Notes under the pieces: generated by a model
What the model was told of the DNA's origin: nothing
What the model saw: the letters and a program-made list of their open reading frames with translations, nothing else
Database searches by the model: none
Assembly (NCBI RefSeq): GCF_007475365.1
Contig: NZ_CP034442.1
Coordinates: 1,178,001-1,242,000, forward strand
Direction: 5' to 3'
Source: Streptococcus oralis subsp. dentisani
GTDB taxonomy: Bacteria > Bacillota > Bacilli > Lactobacillales > Streptococcaceae
DNA length: 64,000 nt
Made by a program: the position numbers and the translations under genes
Shown here: positions 26,875 to 36,259 of the stretch, in pieces
Layout: each line of letters opens with the position of its first letter
Numbering within the stretch: position 1 is the stretch's first letter

Positions 26875-28293
26875 TTATAGCGCCATGCTAATATAGTTCA
26901 GGATGAACAAGGCATCCAAAATCCAAATCATCACGTGCACATCCTTGGCTTGACCTTTGACAACTTTTGTCAAGGTATAAGTCAAGAAACCAACAGCAAT
27001 CCCTTGTGTGATAGAGTAGCTGAATCCCATAAAGATAGATGTGAAGAAGGCAGGAACCGCTTCAGCCATATCATCCCAAGGAATGTTTTTCAAGTTAGAA
27101 AGCATCATGATTCCGACGATGATTAAAATTGGCGCTGTTGCAGCTGTCGGAACAATCGCTAGAAGTGGGCTAAAGAAGCTAGAGAGAGCAAAACAGATTG
27201 CAACAACTAGGGCTGTCAAACCAGTACGTCCACCAGCACCGATACCCGCCGCAGACTCAACATAAGTCGTAACGTTTGAAGTACCTGCAATGGCACCTAC
27301 TGAAGTCGCCACCAAGTCAGAGTAAAGAGCCTTGTCCAATTTAGCAGACTCATGGTTTTCCCCACTTGTCGCAACGATACCAACTTTTTCACCAGTACCG
27401 ATAAGAGTACCAATTGTGTCAAAAATATCCGTTAGTGAGAAGGCAAGAATAGCCATCAAGGTTTCTGGTAAACGTGAAGTGTTTGAAATCAAAGATCCTA
27501 AACCTTCTGAGCCCAGAGCGGCACCAAACAAAGTACCAAGGTCATTAACTGCTGATGAAAGATTGTTGCTAGCGAAGTCAATCCCTGATAAATTCACAAC
27601 ATTAACAGCAATGGCAAGGACAGTCGTTGTTAAAATAGAAAGAATAATTCCACCTTTGATGCCTTTAACAACAAAGAAGATGGTAATAGCCAAACCAGCA
27701 AGAGCCACCAATACTGCTGGAGTATTGAAGTCTACCAAACCTGGAACAGCTGCTGAGTTTGCAGTAAGAGCAGCTTGAGCCTTGTCTGCTCCTTCACCTG
27801 CTACAGTATAAGTACCTGGATCAATCGAGAATTTCAAAAGACCAGCATTCTTAATCCCAACATAGGCAAGAAAAACACCAATACCAGCCGAAATAGCTGA
27901 ACGAAGTGTTGTAGGAATTGATTCGATGATCATTTTACGAACATTTGTCAAGGTAATAATCAGTGAAATAATTCCACAAATGAAGACCATACCAAGAGCT
28001 TCTTTCCAAGTATAGCCCATCCCAAACACAACTGTAAATGTGAAGAAGGCATTCAATCCCATACCTGGTGCTTGTGCGTATGGCAAATTAGCATAGAAAG
28101 CCATCATCAAAGTACCAACTACAGAACCGATAATTGTTGCCAAGAACACACCTTGAACAGGCATCCCTGTTTGTGAAAGCATTTGAGGGTTTACAAAGAG
28201 AATGTAACTCATTGCAAAGAATGTTGTTAAACCAGCAAGCACCTCTGTACGGACATCTGTCCCGTGCTCTTTTAGTTTAAATAGTTTGTCCAT
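26875..28293 (-). CDS. NCS2 family purine permease (AzgA/PbuG-like)
   Basis: Proton-coupled nucleobase importer. The 472-residue protein has 12 or more helices and AzgA-subfamily landmarks: GLTTFFAMSYILFVNPQ, YAQAPGMGLNAFFTFTVV, SAGIGVFLAYVGIKNAG, SLTDIFDTIGTLIGTGEK and GTSNVTTYVESAAGIGAGGRTGL. Hypoxanthine, guanine or adenine are the likely substrates. The start at 28293 has AAAGGAG properly spaced; the longer frame upstream is not used. Confidence 0.9.
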   Translation of the reverse strand: MDKLFKLKEHGTDVRTEVLAGLTTFFAMSYILFVNPQMLSQTGMPVQGVFLATIIGSVVGTLMMAFYANLPYAQAPGMGLNAFFTFTVVFGMGYTWKEALGMVFICGIISLIITLTNVRKMIIESIPTTLRSAISAGIGVFLAYVGIKNAGLLKFSIDPGTYTVAGEGADKAQAALTANSAAVPGLVDFNTPAVLVALAGLAITIFFVVKGIKGGIILSILTTTVLAIAVNVVNLSGIDFASNNLSSAVNDLGTLFGAALGSEGLGSLISNTSRLPETLMAILAFSLTDIFDTIGTLIGTGEKVGIVATSGENHESAKLDKALYSDLVATSVGAIAGTSNVTTYVESAAGIGAGGRTGLTALVVAICFALSSFFSPLLAIVPTAATAPILIIVGIMMLSNLKNIPWDDMAEAVPAFFTSIFMGFSYSITQGIAVGFLTYTLTKVVKGQAKDVHVMIWILDALFILNYISMAL

Positions 28294-28330
28294 GTTTAAT
28301 CTCCTTTTGTTTTTTACGAACAATGAGAGT

Positions 28331-28359
28331 ATTATATCATTTATCATTCACCTTTTCAA
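28331..28359 (-). promoter_or_regulatory. NCS2 permease promoter
   Basis: TTGAAA (28354-28359), 17-base spacer, TATAAT (28331-28336) on the minus strand. The leader is only about 30 bases, so there is no purine riboswitch. Confidence 0.8.
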
Positions 28360-28431
28360 TATGTTTGTTTGATTTATTTAACAAAATGAAATTTCTATTT
28401 TTGTTTTGAGTCTGTTTTTCTTCTTTCTTTT

Positions 28432-28440
28432 TGATATAAT
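28432..28440 (+). promoter_or_regulatory. Promoter of the HAD gene (extended -10)
   Basis: TGATATAAT 38 bases before the ATG at 28479; no clear -35 box. Confidence 0.6.
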
Positions 28441-28478
28441 AGTAGACATCTTATCTGGAATGTACTAGGAAGGTTTAT

Positions 28479-29291
28479 ATGACTAAAAAAATTATCGCAG
28501 TCGATTTGGACGGAACCCTGCTCAACTCAGAGAGTAAGATTTCAGATTTTACTCGAAACACAATTAAACGAATTGCTGAAAAAGGCCACCATGTCATCAT
28601 CACTACTGGGCGCCCTTACCGTATGGCAAAAGAATTTTATCAGGAACTAGAGTTGCACACACCTATGATCAACTTCAACGGTTCTCTTACCCATCTACCA
28701 GGACAGACTTGGGAACACGAAAAGTGCTTGACCTTGGACAAAAAATACCTCTTAGACATGGTCAAACGCAAAGAGGATATCCAAGCCGACTTTATTGCAG
28801 GAGAATACCGCAAGAAATTTTATATCACGGCTCCTAATGAAGAAATTGCCAATCCCAAACTATTTGGTGTAGAAAATTTCCAACCAGAAAATCAATTCAA
28901 ATCTGAATTGGTGACCAAGGACCCTAACTGTATCCTCTTGCAAACAAGAGTCGATGATAAATACGCGCTAGCAGATGAGATGAATCGTTTTTACCAACAC
29001 CAACTAGCAATCAATACCTGGGGAGGCCCTCTCAACATTCTCGAATGTACACCAAAAGGGGTCAACAAAGCTTTTGCCTTAGAATACTTGCTCAATGTTA
29101 TGAACCGTGACAGACAAGATTTGATTGCCTTTGGAGATGAACACAATGACACCGAAATGTTGGCATTTGCAGGCAAGGGATATGCCATGAAAAATGCCAA
29201 TCCCGATTTACTACCATATGCAGATGAACAACTCTCTCTGACAAACGATGAAGATGGTGTTGCCCATACCCTACAAGATTTGTTCCTATGA
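28479..29291 (+). CDS. Cof-type HAD-IIB family phosphatase
   Basis: Cytoplasmic sugar-phosphate or cofactor phosphatase, 270 residues. HAD motif I is AVDLDGTLLNS with Asp nucleophile, motif II ITTGRP, and motif IV FGDEHNDTEML. A Cof-type cap lies in between. It lies 265 bases before manLMN but has its own terminator. Substrate unknown. Confidence 0.92.
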   Translation: MTKKIIAVDLDGTLLNSESKISDFTRNTIKRIAEKGHHVIITTGRPYRMAKEFYQELELHTPMINFNGSLTHLPGQTWEHEKCLTLDKKYLLDMVKRKEDIQADFIAGEYRKKFYITAPNEEIANPKLFGVENFQPENQFKSELVTKDPNCILLQTRVDDKYALADEMNRFYQHQLAINTWGGPLNILECTPKGVNKAFALEYLLNVMNRDRQDLIAFGDEHNDTEMLAFAGKGYAMKNANPDLLPYADEQLSLTNDEDGVAHTLQDLFL

Positions 29292-29294
29292 CAC

Positions 29295-29326
29295 TCAAAA
29301 AGTTAGCTTATGCTAGCTTTTTGATT
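29295..29326 (+). terminator. Terminator of the HAD gene
   Basis: Stem CAAAAAGTTAGC / GCTAGCTTTTTG with one G-T pair. Confidence 0.85.
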
Positions 29327-29464
29327 TTCACAATTTTTCAATTAATCGGCCTGTTTTCATTTTTTTATATTAAATTACTCCCTTATCTTTTCAAAAAATG
29401 TTTATATATTAACATTTTGTAAACGAGTTTTCATTGAAAATTAACACATATTTATAAGAAATGG

Positions 29465-29493
29465 TTGCTTTTTGTTTGAAAACGGTTTATACT
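29465..29493 (+). promoter_or_regulatory. manLMN promoter with cre-like site
   Basis: TTGCTT, 17-base spacer, TATACT. Bases 29477-29490 read TGAAAACGGTTTAT, matching cre at 12 of 14 positions, and overlap the -10 box. Confidence 0.7.
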
Positions 29494-29503
29494 TAAAGTT
29501 AGG

Positions 29504-29520
29504 CTTAAAGTTTTCTTAAA
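29504..29520 (-). promoter_or_regulatory. CiaR box in the manLMN leader
   Basis: On the minus strand TTTAAG-AAAAC-TTTAAG, an exact CiaR direct repeat (TTTAAG-N5-TTTAAG), with a third TTTAAG at 29492-29497 spaced by six. It lies just downstream of the man start point, so binding would repress. As I recall, direct CiaR repression of manLMN has been described in pneumococcus. Confidence 0.75.
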
Positions 29521-29556
29521 CACACAGTCAAACATTTTAAAGGAGGAATGACAATA

Positions 29557-30546
29557 ATGAGTATCGGAATCATTATTGCGAGCCACGGCGAATTTGCTGC
29601 GGGTATTCATCAGTCCGGATCTATGATCTTTGGTGAACAAGAGAAGGTTCAAGTTGTAACCTTTATGCCAAACGAAGGTCCAGATGATCTATACGCTAAG
29701 ATCAATAACGCTGTTGCTGCATTTGACGCAGAAGATGAGGTTCTAGTATTGGCTGACCTTTGGAGTGGATCTCCATTCAACCAAGCTAGCCGCGTGATGG
29801 GAGAAAATCCAGAACGTAAATTTGCCATCATCACAGGACTTAACTTGCCGATGTTGATCCAAGCCTACACAGAGCGCCTTATGGACGCTACTGCAGGTGT
29901 GGAAAAAGTCGCTGCGAACATCATTAAAGAAGCCAAAGATGGCATCAAGGCTCTTCCAGAAGAGCTTAACCCAGTTGAGGAAGTTGCAAGTGCTGCAGCT
30001 GCTCCTGCTGCCCAAGCTGCTATTCCAGAAGGAACTGTTATCGGAGACGGTAAATTGAAAATCAATCTTGCCCGTCTTGACACACGTCTTCTTCACGGAC
30101 AAGTCGCAACTGCTTGGACACCAGATTCAAAAGCAGACCGTATCATCGTTGCTTCAGATAACGTTGCAAACGACGAGTTGCGTAAAGAATTGATCAAGCA
30201 AGCTGCTCCTAACGGAGTAAAAGCGAACGTTGTACCAATCAAAAAATTGATTGAAGTTGCAAAAGATCCTCGTTTTGGTAACACACATGCTCTTATCTTG
30301 TTTGAAACTCCACAAGATGCACTTCGTGCTATCGAAGGTGGCGTGCCAATCAAGACCCTTAACGTTGGTTCTATGGCTCACTCAACAGGTAAAACAATGA
30401 TTAACAACGTTTTGTCTATGGACAAAGACGATGTTGCAACCTTTGAAAAAATGCGTGACCTCGGTGTTGAATTTGATGTACGTAAAGTACCAAACGACAC
30501 GAAAAAAGATTTGTTTGACTTGATTAAGAAAGCAAACGTTCAATAA
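29557..30546 (+). CDS. manL: PTS mannose/glucose-family EIIAB component
   Basis: Cytoplasmic phosphotransfer subunit of the main glucose/mannose uptake system. Residues 1-130 are EIIA with the phosphorylated H10 in [11 protein letters not shown]. An Ala/Pro-rich linker ([16 protein letters not shown]) follows, then EIIB with [17 protein letters not shown]. The start at 29557 is chosen because AAAGGAGG is too close to the earlier in-frame ATG. First gene of manLMN; 329 residues. Confidence 0.97.
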   Translation: MSIGIIIASHGEFAAGIHQSGSMIFGEQEKVQVVTFMPNEGPDDLYAKINNAVAAFDAEDEVLVLADLWSGSPFNQASRVMGENPERKFAIITGLNLPMLIQAYTERLMDATAGVEKVAANIIKEAKDGIKALPEELNPVEEVASAAAAPAAQAAIPEGTVIGDGKLKINLARLDTRLLHGQVATAWTPDSKADRIIVASDNVANDELRKELIKQAAPNGVKANVVPIKKLIEVAKDPRFGNTHALILFETPQDALRAIEGGVPIKTLNVGSMAHSTGKTMINNVLSMDKDDVATFEKMRDLGVEFDVRKVPNDTKKDLFDLIKKANVQ

Positions 30547-30547
30547 T

Positions 30548-30584
30548 TTTAATCTGTTTTATCATTTTTGAAAACAGGATTAAA
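30548..30584 (+). other. Intercistronic hairpin between manL and manM
   Basis: Thirteen-base-pair stem TTTAATCTGTTTT / AAAACAGGATTAAA with one bulged G and a ten-base loop, not followed by a T run. It may stabilise or process the manL end of the transcript rather than terminate it. Confidence 0.6.
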
Positions 30585-30620
30585 TACTTTATTAAAACTA
30601 AATAGAAAAGGAATAAAACC

Positions 30621-31433
30621 ATGTCAGATATTTCAATCATTTCTGCTATCTTGGTTGTAGTTGTTGCCTTCCTTGCAGGTCTTGAAGGTATCCTCGACCA
30701 ATTCCAATTCCATCAACCAATCGTCGCATGTACCCTTATCGGACTTGCAACTGGTAACCTCGAAGCAGGTGTTATGCTTGGTGGATCTCTTCAAATGATT
30801 GCCCTTGGTTGGGCAAACATCGGAGCTGCCGTAGCTCCTGACGCTGCTCTTGCATCTGTTGCCGCAGCGATCATCTTGATTAAAGGTGGTAACTTTACTA
30901 CTGAAGGTATTGCCGTTGCAACTGCAACAGCTATCCCTCTTGCCGTAGCTGGACTATTCTTGACAATGATTGTTCGTACAATCTCAGTTGCCTTGGTTCA
31001 CTCTGCTGACGCTGCTGCTAAAGATGGAAACATTGCGGCTGTTGAACGCGCTCACTACTTTGCTCTTATTCTTCAGGGTCTTCGTATCGCGATCCCTGCA
31101 GCCTTCCTTATCGCTATCCCAGCTTCTGCTGTTAAAGACGCTCTTGGTCTAATGCCAGAATGGTTGAATGGTGGTATGGCTGTCGGTGGTGCTATGGTCG
31201 TTGCCGTTGGTTACGCTATGGTTATCAACATGATGGCAACTCGTGAAGTATGGCCATTCTTCGCTATCGGTTTCGCTCTTGCAGCGATTTCTCAATTGAC
31301 TTTGATTGCCCTTGGTGTCATCGGCGTTGCCCTTGCCTTCATCTACCTTAACCTTTCAAAACAAGGTGGAAACGGTGGCGGCGGAGCTGCAACTTCTAAC
31401 GACCCAATCGGTGATATCCTAGAAGACTACTAG
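30621..31433 (+). CDS. manM: PTS mannose-family EIIC component
   Basis: Integral membrane subunit forming the sugar channel with EIID, 270 residues. Typical features are GLEGILDQFQFHQPIVACTLIGLATGN and GGSLQMIALGWANIGAAVAPDAALASV, with a glycine-rich C-terminal tail. It is 15 bases before manN. Confidence 0.97.
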   Translation: MSDISIISAILVVVVAFLAGLEGILDQFQFHQPIVACTLIGLATGNLEAGVMLGGSLQMIALGWANIGAAVAPDAALASVAAAIILIKGGNFTTEGIAVATATAIPLAVAGLFLTMIVRTISVALVHSADAAAKDGNIAAVERAHYFALILQGLRIAIPAAFLIAIPASAVKDALGLMPEWLNGGMAVGGAMVVAVGYAMVINMMATREVWPFFAIGFALAAISQLTLIALGVIGVALAFIYLNLSKQGGNGGGGAATSNDPIGDILEDY

Positions 31434-31447
31434 AAAGGGGAACAATC

Positions 31448-32359
31448 ATGGCTGAAAAAATTCAATTATCAAAATCAGATCGTCAAAAAGTTTGGTGGCG
31501 TTCACAATTCCTTCAAGGTTCTTGGAACTACGAACGTATGCAAAACTTGGGTTGGGCTTACTCATTGATCCCAGCTATCAAAAAATTGTACACTAAAAAA
31601 GAAGACCAAGCGGCTGCTCTTGAGCGTCACCTTGAGTTCTTCAACACTCACCCATACGTAGCTGCTCCAATCATGGGGGTTACTCTTGCACTTGAAGAAG
31701 AGCGCGCTAACGGTGTTGAAATCGACGACGCGGCTATCCAAGGGGTTAAAATCGGTATGATGGGACCTCTTGCTGGTATCGGTGACCCAGTATTCTGGTT
31801 TACAGTTCGTCCTATCCTTGGAGCCCTTGGTGCATCACTTGCTGCATCTGGTAACATTGTTGGTCCTCTTCTCTTCTTCTTTGGATGGAATGCTATCCGT
31901 ATGGCCTTCCTATGGTATACACAAGAGTTCGGTTACAAAGCTGGATCTGAAATCACTAAAGACATGTCTGGTGGTATCTTGAAAGACATCACTAAAGGAG
32001 CTTCTATCCTTGGTATGTTCATCCTTGCCGTTCTTGTACAACGTTGGGTATCTATCAACTTTACTGTTAATCTTCCAGGTAAACAATTGGCAGAAGGTGC
32101 TTACATCAACTTCCCAGAAGGACCTGTATCAGGTGCTGAATTGAAAGGTATTCTTGGTCAAGCACTTGGTGGATTGAGCCTAGATAAGATTCAACCACAA
32201 ACCCTTCAAGGTCAGTTGAACTCATTGATTCCAGGATTGATGGGACTTCTCCTTACTTTCCTTTGCATGTGGTTGCTTAAGAAAAAAGTATCACCTATCA
32301 CAATCATCCTTGCCCTCTTTGCAGTAGGTATCGCAGCTCGTTTCTTCGGTATCATGTAA
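31448..32359 (+). CDS. manN: PTS mannose-family EIID component
   Basis: Second membrane subunit of the transporter, 303 residues. It carries RSQFLQGSWNYERMQNLGWAYSLIP, NTHPYVAAPIMGVTLALEEERANG, and MMGPLAGIGDPVFWFTVRPI. The man-PTS EIIC/EIID pair is also the receptor for pediocin-like bacteriocins in related bacteria. Confidence 0.97.
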   Translation: MAEKIQLSKSDRQKVWWRSQFLQGSWNYERMQNLGWAYSLIPAIKKLYTKKEDQAAALERHLEFFNTHPYVAAPIMGVTLALEEERANGVEIDDAAIQGVKIGMMGPLAGIGDPVFWFTVRPILGALGASLAASGNIVGPLLFFFGWNAIRMAFLWYTQEFGYKAGSEITKDMSGGILKDITKGASILGMFILAVLVQRWVSINFTVNLPGKQLAEGAYINFPEGPVSGAELKGILGQALGGLSLDKIQPQTLQGQLNSLIPGLMGLLLTFLCMWLLKKKVSPITIILALFAVGIAARFFGIM

Positions 32360-32382
32360 TCCAAGCCATCGAGAATATAGAT

Positions 32383-32416
32383 AAAAAGAATCAGGATTAA
32401 ACCCTGATTCTTTTTG
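32383..32416. terminator. Bidirectional terminator
   Basis: Thirteen-base-pair perfect stem AAAAAGAATCAGG / CCTGATTCTTTTT between manN and the converging P-type ATPase gene. Confidence 0.92.
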
Positions 32417-32420
32417 TGTA

Positions 32421-34649
32421 TCAACTTTTTCTCCTAGTAAGATAATGAAAGCTTCCAATTACAACTGCTAGAATGGCAACATAGAGCATTTGAGTGGCTT
32501 CTAAAGGCACAAAAGCTCCTTGCAGGATAAAAGTATTGGCAAGTACGCCAACAAGAGCTCCAAGGCTCAAAAACGTGAGCAAGACTAGCTTGTATCGATT
32601 AAAGGGAAGGCTGACCTTAGCAACCAGGCATAGACCATTGATCAGAGCAAGGAGGAAGCAAATAAATTTGACCTGACCTGGGACAGTGATAAAGAAGTTC
32701 GTCAAGAGAACACTAGCGACTAGAATGCCACCGCCAATCGCAGCATTGGTCAAAATATCTCGCATAAAATGTGTGCTGACCTTTTCTTTATTGGACTCAA
32801 AAGTTAGGAAGAAGGATGGAATCCCAATCGTAATGGCTGAAATGATTGTAAACTGAATGGGGATAAAGGCAAATTCCAAACCAAATACCACACTCAAAAT
32901 GGCAAAAACGATGGAGAAGAAGGTCTTTGTTAGAAAGAGAGAGGCTACCTTTTGGATGTTATTGATGACCCGGCGACCTTCCATCAAGATATCATAAAAT
33001 ACCGCAAAATCATCGGTCAAAAAAACAATATTGGATACACTTTTGGCTGCGCTAGTAGCACCATTCATAGCAAAACTGATATCTGCTTTCTTGAGAGCCA
33101 GAACATCATTGACCCCGTCACCACTCATGGCAACTGTTTTACCAGCATTTTGCAAAACGGTCACCATCTTTTCTTTCTGCTCAGGTGTAACGCGTCCAAA
33201 GATATCATGTTCCAAGACCACTCTTTCAAAGTCATCATCGCTCACCTTGGTCATATCAATCGTCCGCGCTTCCTCCTTAAAACCTGCTTTACGAGCCACC
33301 CCATATACAGCCACATGATTATCACCACTGATAATCTTCACTTCAACACCTTGTGACTCGAAATAGTCAAAGGTTTCCTTGGTATTGTCCTTGATCTCAT
33401 CTGACAAAACGACATGGCCTAGTAGTTCCATATTGGCTGGACTCGTAATCTGGTCCTTGCTATAAGCGAGTGTTAAGATTCGAAAACCTTGCTGTTTTAG
33501 ATCTTCATAGTAGGCATCCATCGGCTGGGTAAAACCTAGAAATTCATAGGCTCCAAAGAAATAGGTCCCACCCTCTTTTACTTGGACAAAGGAATACTTG
33601 TTTTTGCTTGAAAAGGCACCGACTTCTTGAACTTTCCACTTTTTCTCACAGGTTAAGTAAGTCTTCAGAGCTCGCGAAGTCGCATTTTCATCCTCGAAAT
33701 AAGCCAGATAAGAAGACAGTTTCTCTGCTAGCTTCTCATCCATTTCTTGGACTTTCATATTCCCCGTCGTGATAGTTCCTGTCTTATCAAAACAAAGAAC
33801 ATCTACTCGCGCCAAGGTCTCTACACAGTATAGTTCCTGCACCAGAACCTTCTTTTTAGCCAGCTTCATAGTCGCTACTGCTAGGGAAACGCTAACCAGG
33901 AGAATCAAGCCCTCTGGAATCATGCCGACCAAGGCGCCTGAACTTCCCAAAACAATCTCAACATAAGTCCGTCCTAGACTAAAACCTCTGACATAAAGCA
34001 GAATGGCAACTGGCACCAGCAAGATGGAGACGATTTTTAAAATCTTATCCATATAATCGCGCAGTTGAGAAGGGTATTTTTTGAATTCCTTGCTGGATTT
34101 TGCAAGTTTGTTAATATAGCTATCTGGACCCACAGCCGTTGCCATAACCAGACAAGTACCGCTGACGACATTGCTTCCGCTCATCAGCTTGTCACCAACT
34201 GTTTTAAAGACCGAATCACTCTCACCAGTCAGCAAGGACTCATCCACTTCAATATTCCCTTCAAGCACTTCTGCATCGACAGGTACCTGATCTCCCAGAT
34301 TGAGATGCAGATATTCCCCCAGTACGATGTCTTCTGGATCAATCTCAATCGTTTGACCATCTCGATTGACCTTGTACTTACTTTTACCAAGCAAACTTAG
34401 CTTTTCCAAAGCATTTTTTGAACGCACTTCTTGGAAAATCCCGATGGCTGTATTGATAGCAATCACGCCTAAAAAGAGCATATTCTCAAATCGCAAGGTT
34501 GTGGCTACCAGAACTGCCAGAGCCAAGTTCATGGCATTAAAGAAGGTAAAGATATTTGAAACGACGATTTCCTTGGTTGTTTTATAGGGTTTAATGTCGC
34601 TGATGTTTCGTTGACGATCCTTGATGTCTTGGCTACTTAAATACTTCAT
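32421..34649 (-). CDS. Cation-translocating P-type ATPase
   Basis: Membrane ATPase of 742 residues. Signature blocks: TGES in the actuator domain, PEGL in helix 4 (GMIPEGLILLVSV), the phosphorylation motif CFDKTGTITTG, ISGDNH and MSGDGVNDVLALKKAD. There is no N-terminal heavy-metal-binding domain and no CPC motif, so it is not a copper/zinc P1B type. The PEGL helix and short length resemble the CtpE-like Ca2+/Mn2+-related group. The start at 34649 has GGAG; upstream residues are not conserved-looking. Substrate unproved. Confidence 0.85.
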   Translation of the reverse strand: MKYLSSQDIKDRQRNISDIKPYKTTKEIVVSNIFTFFNAMNLALAVLVATTLRFENMLFLGVIAINTAIGIFQEVRSKNALEKLSLLGKSKYKVNRDGQTIEIDPEDIVLGEYLHLNLGDQVPVDAEVLEGNIEVDESLLTGESDSVFKTVGDKLMSGSNVVSGTCLVMATAVGPDSYINKLAKSSKEFKKYPSQLRDYMDKILKIVSILLVPVAILLYVRGFSLGRTYVEIVLGSSGALVGMIPEGLILLVSVSLAVATMKLAKKKVLVQELYCVETLARVDVLCFDKTGTITTGNMKVQEMDEKLAEKLSSYLAYFEDENATSRALKTYLTCEKKWKVQEVGAFSSKNKYSFVQVKEGGTYFFGAYEFLGFTQPMDAYYEDLKQQGFRILTLAYSKDQITSPANMELLGHVVLSDEIKDNTKETFDYFESQGVEVKIISGDNHVAVYGVARKAGFKEEARTIDMTKVSDDDFERVVLEHDIFGRVTPEQKEKMVTVLQNAGKTVAMSGDGVNDVLALKKADISFAMNGATSAAKSVSNIVFLTDDFAVFYDILMEGRRVINNIQKVASLFLTKTFFSIVFAILSVVFGLEFAFIPIQFTIISAITIGIPSFFLTFESNKEKVSTHFMRDILTNAAIGGGILVASVLLTNFFITVPGQVKFICFLLALINGLCLVAKVSLPFNRYKLVLLTFLSLGALVGVLANTFILQGAFVPLEATQMLYVAILAVVIGSFHYLTRRKS

Positions 34650-34673
34650 TTCTACTCCGATATCCTTTTGTAC

Positions 34674-34706
34674 TACTATAGTAACACATATCTTTTTCTC
34701 TGTCAC
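34674..34706 (-). promoter_or_regulatory. P-type ATPase promoter with palindrome over the -10
   Basis: Minus strand GTGACA (34701-34706), 17-base spacer, TACTAT (34678-34683). The -10 lies within a perfect 10-base palindrome TACTATAGTA (34674-34683), a possible repressor operator. Confidence 0.5.
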
Positions 34707-34772
34707 TTAAAGACTCAAAATAAGGAGAACTCACTTAGCAAGCAGCATCTATCGCCACTTTCAAAAGGATTT

Positions 34773-34808
34773 AAAAAAGAGGCTAGGATTCCCCTAACCT
34801 CTTTTCTT
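34773..34808 (-). terminator. Terminator of pepC
   Basis: AAAAGAGGCTAGG / CCTAACCTCTTTT hairpin with one mismatch and T run. Confidence 0.8.
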
Positions 34809-34814
34809 TATGCT

Positions 34815-36149
34815 TTATTCTGCCAAGGCACCCATTGGATCCCATGGTGCAAGTACGATTGGTTCTGCTTCATAAGCAGCCCGTTCTTCTGCTGTCAGCA
34901 ATTCCTTACGGACAACGATTTGGTAAGTGTATTCATCCATCCAAGCATCTGAGGCAACGAAGTAACCATCTGTACCGACCTTGTCTCCCCATGAGTTTTC
35001 AACCTTCCACTTGGTTGACTTGCCATTTTCATCCAAATCCACACCTGTCAAGACCATGGCGTGGGTCATCAAACTTTCGCTGTAGTCCAAACGTCCAGCC
35101 TTGTCTTGAGTGAGTTGAATATCCATGCTTGATTCAAAGTCATAAACATCTGTCGCAAGGATTCCAGCTTTGCGGTTGCTGAGCTGGCCGACATCTGAAC
35201 CAAACCAAACAGTTTCTCCTGTTTGCATTTGGGCAATCGCCAATTCTTTCAAGCGTTCCATTGGAACGTTGATGTAGCGAACTGCACGGCTACCGACGAC
35301 ATTTCCCAACATCTCAACTGTATAAGATTTGCCGTAAGGCTTGTCAGCAGTTGGAGCATTGATAACAGAAACGTAGTCTTCTAGAGGAAGATTAACATAT
35401 TTCTTGTAAAATTCTTGTGGTGTGATACCCTTTTCACTTTGGTAATTATCATCCTTATCACGATAAGCAAAGTCAAATTTACGTGGTGGAAGTCCTAAAG
35501 ACATTCCAAGGAAGTTAAAGATTTCTTGCAAGAGGTCTTCTTTCTTTGTTTGAACAGTCGCTTGGTCTGCACCAGAAGCGAGCAAGTCACGCAAGATTTG
35601 AGCATCTTGACGAAGCAATTTATTAAGGATGGCATTGAGCTCACGGCTGCTGCTAGATGAAACAGACTCAGGATAAACAGACTTAGGAACGACACCGTAT
35701 TTCTCAAAGAGGGAAACGACCATATCCCATTGACCACCATCTTGTTGAGGAGTTTGGAGTAGGAAGCTAACCTTGCGACTCGTCAATTCTTGGTCTGCAG
35801 TCGCAATGACTTGCTCCAAGAACCAGTTGGATTTCTCGTACTTGTCCCAGAAGAATGTGTGAGCTTGTGACAATTCAAAGTTTTCAAGCTTGTATTGAGA
35901 GATGAGTTTGTGGCGGAAGGTGTTGAGAGCTGCAAACATCCAGCAACGACCAGAGGCTTTCTGATTGGTTACCTTGTCCTTGGTCAAATCCAATGAGAAA
36001 ACAGGTGTATTGTCTACATGGCTTTGGCGACGCTCTAGGGCTGCAAAAATTCCATTGTGGCTGGCAGCATTTTCGATCGCTTGGTATTTGACATTTGCTT
36101 CATAGTTGGCAAATAGTTTATCTGTAAATGATTCTTGAATCGCGTTCAT
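34815..36149 (-). CDS. pepC: Aminopeptidase C (C1B, bleomycin-hydrolase family)
   Basis: Cytoplasmic thiol aminopeptidase used in peptide breakdown. The 444-residue protein has the catalytic cysteine C69 in QKASGRCWMFAALN, the His in MTHAMVLTGVD and the Asn in VENSWGDKVG. The C-terminus EPIVLAPWDPMGALAE is the usual tail that reaches the active site and limits cleavage to one residue at a time. Confidence 0.97.
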   Translation of the reverse strand: MNAIQESFTDKLFANYEANVKYQAIENAASHNGIFAALERRQSHVDNTPVFSLDLTKDKVTNQKASGRCWMFAALNTFRHKLISQYKLENFELSQAHTFFWDKYEKSNWFLEQVIATADQELTSRKVSFLLQTPQQDGGQWDMVVSLFEKYGVVPKSVYPESVSSSSSRELNAILNKLLRQDAQILRDLLASGADQATVQTKKEDLLQEIFNFLGMSLGLPPRKFDFAYRDKDDNYQSEKGITPQEFYKKYVNLPLEDYVSVINAPTADKPYGKSYTVEMLGNVVGSRAVRYINVPMERLKELAIAQMQTGETVWFGSDVGQLSNRKAGILATDVYDFESSMDIQLTQDKAGRLDYSESLMTHAMVLTGVDLDENGKSTKWKVENSWGDKVGTDGYFVASDAWMDEYTYQIVVRKELLTAEERAAYEAEPIVLAPWDPMGALAE

Positions 36150-36175
36150 AGATTCCTCCTTTTATTCTACTGTCT

Positions 36176-36203
36176 ATTATAACTCTTTTCACAAAGGAAG
36201 CAA
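36176..36203 (-). promoter_or_regulatory. pepC promoter
   Basis: TTGCTT, 16-base spacer, TATAAT on the minus strand. Confidence 0.7.
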
Positions 36204-36213
36204 CTGAAAAACG

Positions 36214-36245
36214 AAAAAGGCAGGGATATTCTCCCTCACCTTTTC
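36214..36245 (-). terminator. Terminator of rsuA
   Basis: Hairpin AAAAGG-AGGGA / TCCCT-CCTTTT with T run after rsuA. Confidence 0.75.
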
Positions 36246-36259
36246 TAACATAATCCAAA

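Noticed and set aside
28294..28330. Purine riboswitch before the NCS2 permease
   Set aside because: The promoter leaves only about 30 bases of leader, too short for the aptamer.
34650..34800. Manganese (yybP-ykoY) riboswitch before the P-type ATPase
   Set aside because: The promoter is about 35 bases from the start codon and the conserved aptamer elements are absent.
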